Positions 1-6,118 of a stretch of DNA of 7,198 nt are shown here, piece after piece. The notes below the pieces were generated by a model. It made no database searches. It was not told the DNA's origin and was given only the letters and a program-made list of their open reading frames with translations. Position numbers and translations under genes: made by a program. The DNA lies in NCBI GenBank assembly GCA_026645375.1, contig JAPFFX010000273.1, forward strand, positions 1-7,198, in the 5' to 3' direction. How positions within the stretch are numbered: position 1 is the first letter of the stretch; each line of letters starts with the position of its first letter. The stretch is from Citricoccus sp. WCRC_4 (GTDB lineage: Bacteria; Actinomycetota; Actinomycetes; Actinomycetales; Micrococcaceae).

Positions 1-282
1 CTGTTCACCCTCTACAGCCTGCTCGGTTCGGCGATCTGGAACACGATCTTCGTCTGGGGCGGATTCCTGCTCGGGGACAACTGGCACCTGGTCTCGGACT
101 ATGCGGACGTCTTCTCCAACATCGTGATGATCGCCGTCGTCGTGTTCCTCGCCTGGTGGATCATCGCCCGCGTGCTGCGCAACCGCCGCCGCGCCAGGGA
201 CCCGCACTTCGTGGCGCCGTCGGCCGAGGCCGCCGCCGCCCGCATGGACGAGCTGCTCGGCGAGCCGGGCCGGCGCCGCTGA
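1..282 (+). CDS. DedA-family membrane protein, C-terminal part only
   Basis: The first 93 codons visible here, in frame from base 1, form the end of a DedA / VTT-domain (SNARE-associated type) integral membrane protein; the start lies off the left edge. Seen: a Gly- and Trp-containing stretch (residues about 6-25, with GSAIWN and WGGFLLGDNW) typical of the late conserved part of DedA proteins, a hydrophobic helix (about residues 45-63, rich in Ile, Val, Phe and Trp), then a basic cluster (RVLRNRRRAR) consistent with a cytoplasmic, positive-inside end. An Ala/Glu-rich tail follows and ends GRRR. Known of the family: DedA proteins sit in the inner membrane and are linked to lipid translocation, membrane potential and envelope stress. 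Substrate cannot be told from this fragment. It converges with the minus-strand yccF gene 26 bp downstream. Confidence 0.82.
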   Translation: MFTLYSLLGSAIWNTIFVWGGFLLGDNWHLVSDYADVFSNIVMIAVVVFLAWWIIARVLRNRRRARDPHFVAPSAEAAAARMDELLGEPGRRR

Positions 283-283
283 A

Positions 284-298
284 CCGGCCGGACGCCGG
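284..298. terminator. possible short hairpin between convergent dedA and yccF ends
   Basis: CCGGC at 284-288 can pair with GCCGG at 294-298 around a 5-base loop. It lies between the two convergent stop codons, so it could end transcription in both directions. There is no T-tract on either side, the stem is only 5 bp, and chance hairpins are common at this GC content, so this is a weak call. Confidence 0.25.
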
Positions 299-308
299 GG
301 CCTGCCGA

Positions 309-755
309 TCAGCGGTAGCCGTAGCCGACCGGCGCCGCGGGGATGTACTTCGGCAGTGAGCGCGACTGGCCGGAGCTGACGATCCGCTTGCCGAGCGGCA
401 GCAGGGAGACGGGGATCATCCGCAGGTTCGCGATCCCCAGGGGGATGCCGATGATGGACAGGAACATCGGGATGGACGTCAGGACGTGCCCGATCGCGAT
501 CCACAGCCCGGCCACGACCAGCCAGATGACGTTGCCCAGGCCGGACCAGAAACCCCCGCCGGGCCGGTCGTCCACGACCACGCGCCCGAAGGGCCACAGG
601 GCGTAGCCGGCGATCCGGAACGAGGCGATGCCGAACGGGATGGTGACGATGAGGACGCAGCAGACGATCCCGGCCAGCGCGTAGCCCAGCGCCAGCCAGA
701 GCCCGCCGAAGACCAGCCAGATGATGTTGAGGATGAGGTTCAGGGCACGGTTCAT
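309..755 (-). CDS. yccF: YccF domain-containing small membrane protein
   Basis: This encodes 148 residues, the length I recall for E. coli YccF. The sequence holds two copies of the YccF (DUF307) unit. The first, residues about 5-58, has NIIWLVFGGLWLALGY, then IVTIPFGIASFRIA and WPFGR. The second, residues about 72-125, repeats the pattern as NVIWLVVAGLWIAIGH, then IIGIPLGIANLRM and LPLGKR. Each unit gives two hydrophobic helices, so about four membrane segments are expected. A short Gly/Tyr-rich tail ends GYGYR. The molecular role of the family is not established, and nothing here adds to it. The ATG at 753-755 was chosen because the family begins at this MNRALN-type start; the frame stays open upstream to 1199 but that part is antisense to the PBP gene and unlike any YccF. 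No good Shine-Dalgarno sequence is visible; a G-rich run sits directly before the ATG. Confidence 0.93.
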   Translation of the reverse strand: MNRALNLILNIIWLVFGGLWLALGYALAGIVCCVLIVTIPFGIASFRIAGYALWPFGRVVVDDRPGGGFWSGLGNVIWLVVAGLWIAIGHVLTSIPMFLSIIGIPLGIANLRMIPVSLLPLGKRIVSSGQSRSLPKYIPAAPVGYGYR

Positions 756-819
756 GCCCCCATCGTCCCAGTCTGGCGCTACGCTGACGAGTGCCAGGCC
801 GCCGATCCGAAAGAACCTC
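756..819. promoter_or_regulatory. divergent intergenic region, yccF / PBP
   Basis: These 64 bp must hold the 5' signals for both divergent genes unless promoters lie inside the coding regions. For the PBP, GAAAGA at 809-814 lies 5 bases before the ATG at 820 and can pair with the CUUUC part of the 16S rRNA tail, so it is a usable ribosome binding site. TACGCT at 780-785 fits the loose actinobacterial -10 pattern TAnnnT, but no -35 element is seen at normal spacing. No clear promoter for yccF can be picked out. Confidence 0.35.
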
Positions 820-2952
820 ATGTCAGAGCGCAGTCCGCGACGTCCGCAGCTCGACTCCGGGGCTGTCCGCCCCCTCGCCCGCCCCCTCTCCCGTCCCATC
901 GGCCCGTCCCGGCTGGCCCGCGGCGTGACCCTGGGCGTGGCGGCGGCCCCGCTGCTGTCCACCACCGGCTGCCTCGGCCCCTCCCGCCCCTCCCCGGAGG
1001 ACACCGCGACCGCCCTCGGCGCGGCGATCGGCTCCGGCGATGACGGGGTGCCCCTGACGGACTCGGCCCGTTCCGTCCCCTCGACCGCACTGGAGGCGCT
1101 CCCCGCGGCGCTGCGCCCCGGTGAGTCCACCGTCAGCGTGACCACGGACGCCGTCACCGTCCACGAGGACGACCCTGACCGGGCCACCGCGCAGTACACC
1201 GTCCGGCGCGACCTCGGCGCCCTGGGCCTGGAGGGCCAGGAGTGGACCTACCGCACGGACGCCGAACTCGTCTGGGCCGAGGACGGCCAGCAGTGGCGCG
1301 CGGACCTGCGGCCCGACGACATCGTGGCCGGCCTGGCCCCCGGTGGCACCGTGACGGTCCGGCGCACCGAGGCGGACCGCGGGGACATCCTGGACGCCGC
1401 CGGGAAACCGCTCGTGACGGAACGGGACGTGGCCGTGCTGGGCCTGGACAAGGCCCGCGTCGAGGCGGACCAGCTCGCCGAGTCCGCCCGGCAGGTGGCC
1501 GAACTGGCCGAGGTGGACGCGGAGGCCTTCGTGGCCCGCGCCGAGGCGGCCGGGGACCAGGCGTTCGTGGAGGCCATCACGCTGCGTGCCGACGGGACCA
1601 CCGACATCCCCGTGGACGGGCTCGCGAGGGTCCCGGGCGGGCGGGCCATCGAGGACACCGCCGTCCTGGCGCCCAGCCGCACCTTCGCCCGCGACGTGCT
1701 GGGCACCTACGGGGAGCCCTCCGCCGAGCAGGTGGAGGCATCGGACGGGCAGCTGGAGGCCGGCGTCGCCGTCGGGCTCTCCGGGCTGCAGTCCACGTGG
1801 CAGGACCACCTCGCCGGCACCCCCGGGATCACCATCACGGTCGACAACCCCGACAACCCCGACAACCCTGACAATCCCGACGACACCGGGTCCGAGGGCG
1901 GGGCCGCGCCGTCCGCTGAGCCGTCCCCCAGCGGGACGGCCACCGGGGCCGCTCGCGGGGAGGCGTCGTCGGACCCGGACGTGACCGCATTCGAAGCCGG
2001 GCCCGTGGCGGGCACGGACCTGTCCTCCACCCTGGACCGGAGGATCCAGGCGGAGGCCGAGAAGGTGGTGGGCGCCTCCGAGGTCCCGGCCGGTCTGGTG
2101 GCGATCCGCCCCTCCGACGGGCACGTGCTGGCCGCCGCGTCCGGGCCGGAGGGCTGGCCGGTGGCGGTGTCCGGTTCCTACGCGCCGGGCTCGACGTTCA
2201 AGGTCGTCACCGCCCTGGCGCTGCTGAGGTCCGGCCTCGCCCCGCAGGATCCGGTGCAGTGCCCGGCCACCCTCAACGTGGGCGGCATGGTCGTGGGGAA
2301 CTACGACGGCTACCCGGACTCCTCGGTGGGCACCATCCCGTTCTCGGAGGCCTTCGCCGAGTCCTGCAACACCGTCTTCGTCGGCGCGCACCAGGAGATC
2401 TCGGCTGCGGACGAGGCGGAGGCGGCGCAGGCCCTGGGGCTGGCCCCGGACCCGGCGACCGGGCTCGGCGCCGCCTTCCTCGGCTCCGTCCCGGACGACT
2501 CCACCGGCACCGAGCACGCGGCCAACCTCTTCGGCCAGGGCGTGGTGGAGGCCTCGCCGCTGGGCATGGCCACCGTGGCCGCCTCGGTGGCCGCCGGGCA
2601 GACCGTCCGCCCCGTGTTCGTGTCCGATCCGGCCGTGGACACCGCGGCGGCCCCGGCCACGGGGGTCACCGAGGCGGAGGCGGGGCAGTTGCGGTCCCTG
2701 ATGTCCGGCGTGGTGGAGACGGGCACCGCGGAGATGCTGCAGGACGTCCCCGGGGCCCCGGTGCTCGCCAAGACCGGCACGGCCCAGTTCGTGGCCGACG
2801 GCGAGGACCTCGCCCACACCTGGCTCATCGCGATCCACGGGGACCTGGCCGTGGCGCTGTTCCTCAACGAGGGACTCGGCGGCGGGCACGACAACGGGCC
2901 GATCGTGCGGGACTTCCTGACCGCGGTGGAGAAGATCGTCCCCTCGGAGTGA
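820..2952 (+). CDS. class B penicillin-binding protein (peptidoglycan transpeptidase), lipoprotein-like, MecA-type N-terminal domain
   Basis: This 710-residue protein is predicted to cross-link peptidoglycan outside the membrane by DD-transpeptidation. A long basic N-region (residues 1-36) leads to a short hydrophobic stretch and a lipobox-like STTGC with Cys51, suggesting an exported lipoprotein. Residues about 55-170 look like an NTF2-like MecA N-terminal domain. RGDILDAAGKPL (from R187) opens the PBP dimerisation region. A low-complexity insert covers about 342-387. The transpeptidase domain runs from about 400 (TLDRRIQ, T404) to the end. All three catalytic motifs are intact: STFK (nucleophile Ser458, Lys461), SCN (Ser515-Asn517) and KTGTAQ (Lys651). 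The ATG at 820 is chosen because it has a GAAAGA ribosome binding site and no later start precedes the signal peptide. trmB follows after 33 bp and may share its transcript. The MecA-like layout does not by itself imply beta-lactam resistance; it is common in actinobacteria. Confidence 0.93.
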   Translation: MSERSPRRPQLDSGAVRPLARPLSRPIGPSRLARGVTLGVAAAPLLSTTGCLGPSRPSPEDTATALGAAIGSGDDGVPLTDSARSVPSTALEALPAALRPGESTVSVTTDAVTVHEDDPDRATAQYTVRRDLGALGLEGQEWTYRTDAELVWAEDGQQWRADLRPDDIVAGLAPGGTVTVRRTEADRGDILDAAGKPLVTERDVAVLGLDKARVEADQLAESARQVAELAEVDAEAFVARAEAAGDQAFVEAITLRADGTTDIPVDGLARVPGGRAIEDTAVLAPSRTFARDVLGTYGEPSAEQVEASDGQLEAGVAVGLSGLQSTWQDHLAGTPGITITVDNPDNPDNPDNPDDTGSEGGAAPSAEPSPSGTATGAARGEASSDPDVTAFEAGPVAGTDLSSTLDRRIQAEAEKVVGASEVPAGLVAIRPSDGHVLAAASGPEGWPVAVSGSYAPGSTFKVVTALALLRSGLAPQDPVQCPATLNVGGMVVGNYDGYPDSSVGTIPFSEAFAESCNTVFVGAHQEISAADEAEAAQALGLAPDPATGLGAAFLGSVPDDSTGTEHAANLFGQGVVEASPLGMATVAASVAAGQTVRPVFVSDPAVDTAAAPATGVTEAEAGQLRSLMSGVVETGTAEMLQDVPGAPVLAKTGTAQFVADGEDLAHTWLIAIHGDLAVALFLNEGLGGGHDNGPIVRDFLTAVEKIVPSE
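1843..1878 (+). repeat. four 9-bp tandem repeats encoding Asp-Asn-Pro, inside the PBP gene
   Basis: The unit GACAACCCC occurs four times head to tail. Copies 1 and 2 are identical, copy 3 ends in T, and copy 4 has AAT for AAC. It encodes DNP x4 at residues 342-353, followed by DD and a Ser/Pro/Gly/Ala-rich linker to about 387. The unit is a multiple of three, so gain or loss of copies would change linker length without breaking the frame. Confidence 0.95.
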
Positions 2953-2969
2953 TCGGGCACCGGCGACGG

Positions 2970-2975
2970 TAGCCT
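2970..2975 (+). promoter_or_regulatory. possible -10 element (TAGCCT) just upstream of trmB
   Basis: TAGCCT matches the TAnnnT -10 pattern and ends 10 bases before the trmB ATG. If used, transcription would begin at about 2982-2983, giving a leader of only 3-4 bases, so the message would be nearly leaderless. No TTG-type -35 is seen at 16-18 bp upstream. Read as RNA instead, GAGAG at 2977-2981 lies 4 bases before the ATG and could act as a weak ribosome binding site on a PBP-trmB transcript. The two readings cannot be separated by eye. Confidence 0.3.
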
Positions 2976-2985
2976 TGAGAGCCTG

Positions 2986-3930
2986 ATGAGCAGCGACCAG
3001 CCTCCCCCCGAGCACCCCGCCCCGGCGCAGCACGCCCACGGCCACAACCTGCACCCGGACCCGGACCTGTACCGCACCGAACCGGTGTCCTTCGTGCGCC
3101 GCGGGGACCGGTTGAACCCGCGCCGGCAGAAGACGTGGGACCGCGCCCGCGGCACCTACATCGTGGACGTCCCCCGGCACCACGCCACCACCTCCGTGGC
3201 GGCCGGCACCGAGGTGGACTGGTCCGCGGTCTTCGGCCGCAGCGCCCCGCTCGTCGTGGACATCGGCTGCGGTCTCGGGGAGTCGACGGTCCAGGGCGCC
3301 GTGGACCGTCCCGAGGCGGACTTCGTGGCCGTGGAGGTCTACACCCCGGGCCTGGCCGCGCTGCTGATGGAGATCGAGGACCGCGGTCTCTCCAACGTCC
3401 GCGGCGTGCAGGCCAATGCCCCGGAGGTGCTGGACCACCTCCTGGCCCCAGGGTCCGTGCAGGAGGTCTGGGTGTTCTTCCCCGACCCGTGGCACAAGAC
3501 GCGTCACCACAAGCGCCGGCTGGTCTCCCCGGCCTTCGCCGACCGCGTGGCCCGCGTGCTGGCGCCCGGCGGCGTGCTGCGGCTGGCCACCGACTGGTCC
3601 AGCTATGCCGTCCACATGCGCCAGGTCATGGAGGGGCACCCGGAATTCGCCAACCTGCATCCGGGGCGCGCCGCCGGCCAGGATTCCCCGCTGACCCGGG
3701 TGCGGGTCGAGGGCCGGGAACTGCAGGTCGGTGCGCAGCCGATCACCCCGGACTGGGAGGGCTCGCGCGCCGGGCTGAGCGAGGCGGCCGCGGGGGCCGG
3801 CGTCGAGGACCCGGTGGACCACGACGGCGGCTGGGCGCCGCGGTTCGACGGCCGCCCGTTGACGAGCTTCGAGGCCAAGGCCCTGCGGGCCGGTCGGCTG
3901 GTCTTCGACCTCGCCTACCGCCGCCGCTGA
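2986..3930 (+). CDS. trmB: tRNA (guanine-N7-)-methyltransferase, position 46
   Basis: TrmB transfers a methyl group from S-adenosylmethionine to N7 of G46 in the tRNA variable loop; it acts in the cytoplasm. The 314-residue product shows the Rossmann-fold methyltransferase core: SAM-binding motif I DIGCGLGES (residues 92-100), the acidic strand-2 end VAVEVYTPG, and the family signature PDPWHKTRHHKRR (residues 166-178). The C-terminal signature PLTSFEAKALRAGR (from P291) ends in FDLAYRRR, close to the usual family ending. Compared with the roughly 200-260 residues common in the family, it has an N-terminal extension: a Pro/His-rich tail (residues 6-27) then a segment with RTEPVSFVRRGDRLNPRRQ, as seen in actinobacterial TrmB. 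The ATG at 2986 is the only reasonable start before that segment. No critical residue appears missing. It lies 33 bp after the PBP stop. Confidence 0.96.
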   Translation: MSSDQPPPEHPAPAQHAHGHNLHPDPDLYRTEPVSFVRRGDRLNPRRQKTWDRARGTYIVDVPRHHATTSVAAGTEVDWSAVFGRSAPLVVDIGCGLGESTVQGAVDRPEADFVAVEVYTPGLAALLMEIEDRGLSNVRGVQANAPEVLDHLLAPGSVQEVWVFFPDPWHKTRHHKRRLVSPAFADRVARVLAPGGVLRLATDWSSYAVHMRQVMEGHPEFANLHPGRAAGQDSPLTRVRVEGRELQVGAQPITPDWEGSRAGLSEAAAGAGVEDPVDHDGGWAPRFDGRPLTSFEAKALRAGRLVFDLAYRRR

Positions 3931-3952
3931 GGGCCCGCGCCCGCCCCCGGCT

Positions 3953-3981
3953 TTGCGGCCCGGCGCGTCACCGGGGATACT
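3953..3981 (+). promoter_or_regulatory. candidate sigma-70-type promoter for the BCCT transporter
   Basis: TTGCGG at 3953-3958 is followed after exactly 17 bp by GATACT at 3976-3981. The pair matches the start of TTGACA and four of six bases of TATAAT. Transcription would begin near 3988, leaving a leader of about 80 bases before the ATG at 4070. This is the best promoter match in the window and lies in the longest gap between same-strand genes. Confidence 0.5.
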
Positions 3982-4016
3982 TGTACGCCGAACCATCGAC
4001 CACCGACCGTGAACCC

Positions 4017-4044
4017 CGGGCGCCAGTCCCTCGCCCGCCGGGCG
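4017..4044 (+). other. alternative hairpins in the transporter leader
   Basis: CGCCCG at 4032-4037 can pair with CGGGCG upstream (4017-4022, 9-base loop). Alternatively CGCCC at 4032-4036 pairs with GGGCG downstream (4040-4044, 3-base loop). The two structures exclude each other and lie 26 bases before the ATG. This could be leader control of translation or just GC-rich chance pairing. Confidence 0.25.
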
Positions 4045-4069
4045 TCGGTTGCCGCCATGGGGCCCGGTC

Positions 4070-6106
4070 ATGACGAAGGGACCCCGGGTGCCTGACGCCT
4101 CGTCCTCCCCCGCAACACACGACCGATCCACCGCGGCCTCTCCCGCCGGCCCGCCGGAGGGCGCCGCGCAGCACGCCGGGGCCAGCACCGGAGCCGTCGG
4201 CCTCTACCCGCACGACATCCACCCGGGCCTGGTGCCCGGGATCGGGGTGGACGAACAGCGCAACCGCTTCGGGCTGGACTGGGTGGTCTTCGGCATCACG
4301 GCGGCGCTGATCGTCGCCTTCGTGGCCTGGGGCGTCACCGCCCCGGAGTCGGTGGGCCAGGTCTCCGCCACCGCCTTCGGCTGGGCCATGACCAATACCG
4401 GCTGGCTGCTCAACCTCACGCTGATGGTCTGCGTGGTCGTCATGGTGGTCCTGGCCTTCGGTCGCTTCGGCCGCATCCGGCTGGGCAAGGACGACGAGGA
4501 GCCGGAGTTCTCCCGGTTCTCCTGGGTGGCCATGATGTTCGCCGCGGGCATCGGCGTCGGCATCTTCTTCTTCGGGCCCTCCGAGCCGCTGGCGTACTAC
4601 ACCTCTCCCCCGCCGCACACGGTGGAGGCGGGCACCACCGAGGCCCTGCACCAGGCCATGGCCCAGTCCCACTACCACTGGGGACTGCACGCCTGGGCGC
4701 TCTACGCCCTGGTGGGCGGCGCCATCGCCTACTCCTCCTACCGGCGCGGCCGGGTCTCGCTGGTCAGCTCGGTGTTCCGCTCGCTGTTCGGTGACCGGCA
4801 CACCGACGGGGTGGCCGGCAAGATCGTGGACATCTTCGCCATCATCGCCACCCTGTTCGGCACCGCCGCGACCCTGGGCATCGCCGCCATCCAGATCGGT
4901 GAGGGCGTCTCGATCATCTCCGGGGCGGGGCCGCTGGGCAACACCACGCTGCTCGTCATCATCGCCGTGCTGACCCTGGCCTTCATCATCAGTGCCGTGT
5001 CCGGGGTGACCCGCGGCATCCGCTACCTCTCCAACATCAACATCACGCTGACCCTGGGCGCGGTGCTGTTCGTCTTCATCGCCGGCCCCACGCTGTTCCT
5101 GCTCAATCTCATCCCCTCCGGCGTCATGCACTACTTCGACGAGATGTTCTCGATGATGGGCAAGTCGCTGTCCTGGGGGGCGGAGACCGTGGAGTTCCAG
5201 TCCGCCTGGACCGCGTTCTACTGGGCCTGGTGGATCGCCTGGACGCCGTTCGTGGGCATGTTCATCGCCCGGATCTCCCGCGGGCGGACCCTGCGCGAGT
5301 TCGTGCTCGTGGCCATGGGGGTGCCCACGGCGATCCTCGTGCTGGCCTTCTCGATCTTCGGTGGCACCGCGATCTGGATGAACACCCAGGGCGTGCCCGG
5401 TTTCGACGGCAGCGCCACGCCCGAGCAGGTGCTGTTCAGCATGTTCGGCCAGTTCCCGCTGAGCCAGTTCACCCCCTTCGTGCTGATCACCATCCTGGCC
5501 ATCTTCTTCGTCACCTCCGCCGACTCGGCCTCCGTGGTCATGGGCACGATGTCCTCTCGGGGCACCCCGGCGCCGCGGACCTGGGTCGTGGTGTTCTGGG
5601 GCCTGTGCATGATGGGCATCGCGGTGGTGATGCTGCTGACCGGTGGCGAGACCGCGCTGACGGGCCTGCAGAACCTGACGATCCTCATCGCCCTGCCGTT
5701 CTCGATCGTGCTGCTGCTGATGATCGTGGCGTTCATCCGTGACCTGATGACCGACCCGGTCGCGATCCGCCGCGACTTCGCGGTCACCGCCCTGTCGAAC
5801 GCGGTCCGCCGCGGCATCGAGGACCACGGTGACGACTTCGAGCTCTCCGTCCGCCGTGCCCCCGAGGGCCGCGGTGCCGGCGCGGACTTCGACTCCACCG
5901 CCGAGCACGTCACGGAGTGGTACCGGCGCACGGACGAGGAAGGAAACCCGGTCGAGTACGACTACGGGACCGGCGCCTACGCCGACGAACAGGACGCCGG
6001 GGACCAGGACACCGGGACCCCGGGGATGCTTGACGCCGACGTCGAGGCCCCGGGCACATTGAACACGGACGAGACGGGCCGGTCCGCCGACGGCGCCCGC
6101 GCCTGA
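4070..6106 (+). CDS. BCCT-family compatible-solute transporter, BetP-like, probably Na+/glycine betaine symporter
   Basis: This 678-residue membrane carrier is predicted to import betaine-type osmolytes with Na+. The core (about 68-558) has the twelve hydrophobic segments of the BCCT fold. Seen motifs line up with BetP at a constant offset of about 14-15: the glycine stretch GIGVG (160-164); W204, W209 and Y212 in HWGLHAWALY (BetP W189, W194, Y197); W387, W388 and W391 in WAWWIAWTPFVGMF (the BetP W373/W374/W377 substrate box); and T482-S483 in VTSADS (the BetP Na2-site pair). This supports Na+ coupling and a trimethylammonium substrate, although choline or ectoine cannot be excluded. Both ends are long: a 65-residue N-tail and a C-tail of about 118 residues whose last 58 are strongly acidic. 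Start is uncertain: ATG 4070 is given; GTG 4088 has the better ribosome site, GAAGGGA at 4074-4080, and would give 672 residues. The gene converges with the hydrolase, with 12 bp between stops. Confidence 0.94.
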   Translation: MTKGPRVPDASSSPATHDRSTAASPAGPPEGAAQHAGASTGAVGLYPHDIHPGLVPGIGVDEQRNRFGLDWVVFGITAALIVAFVAWGVTAPESVGQVSATAFGWAMTNTGWLLNLTLMVCVVVMVVLAFGRFGRIRLGKDDEEPEFSRFSWVAMMFAAGIGVGIFFFGPSEPLAYYTSPPPHTVEAGTTEALHQAMAQSHYHWGLHAWALYALVGGAIAYSSYRRGRVSLVSSVFRSLFGDRHTDGVAGKIVDIFAIIATLFGTAATLGIAAIQIGEGVSIISGAGPLGNTTLLVIIAVLTLAFIISAVSGVTRGIRYLSNINITLTLGAVLFVFIAGPTLFLLNLIPSGVMHYFDEMFSMMGKSLSWGAETVEFQSAWTAFYWAWWIAWTPFVGMFIARISRGRTLREFVLVAMGVPTAILVLAFSIFGGTAIWMNTQGVPGFDGSATPEQVLFSMFGQFPLSQFTPFVLITILAIFFVTSADSASVVMGTMSSRGTPAPRTWVVVFWGLCMMGIAVVMLLTGGETALTGLQNLTILIALPFSIVLLLMIVAFIRDLMTDPVAIRRDFAVTALSNAVRRGIEDHGDDFELSVRRAPEGRGAGADFDSTAEHVTEWYRRTDEEGNPVEYDYGTGAYADEQDAGDQDTGTPGMLDADVEAPGTLNTDETGRSADGARA

Positions 6107-6118
6107 CCGCGCTGGTGT

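Noticed and set aside
780..785. TACGCT as a firm -10 element for the PBP
   Set aside because: No -35 element at normal spacing, and a TAnnnT match alone is expected by chance; mentioned only within the intergenic entry.
721..819. Upstream extension of the PBP frame to 721
   Set aside because: It would run over the start of yccF and put more than 30 extra basic residues before an already long signal-peptide N-region; the ATG at 820 has a ribosome binding site.
756..1199. N-terminal extension of the yccF frame upstream of the ATG at 755
   Set aside because: The added residues overlap the PBP coding region antisense and do not resemble YccF; the family-like start is at 755.
1843..1878. Repeat cluster considered as CRISPR or regulatory iterons
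   Set aside because: The units are 9 bp, contiguous without spacers, and keep the PBP reading frame, so they are a coding tandem repeat.
4049..4069. TTG start for the transporter
   Set aside because: TTG is the rarest of the three start codons, no ribosome site precedes it, and the added residues are not conserved-looking.
823..4188. Very long minus-strand open frame (1121 residues) antisense to the PBP and trmB
   Set aside because: Its composition is Gly/Arg/His/Ala-rich without hydrophobic cores or family motifs, as expected of a shadow frame in GC-rich coding DNA. The plus-strand genes it covers carry intact catalytic motifs.
3968..5908. Long minus-strand open frame (646 residues) antisense to the BCCT transporter
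   Set aside because: It is dominated by His, Asp, Gly, Glu and Arg, the complement of membrane-helix codons. The plus strand is an unmistakable BCCT carrier.
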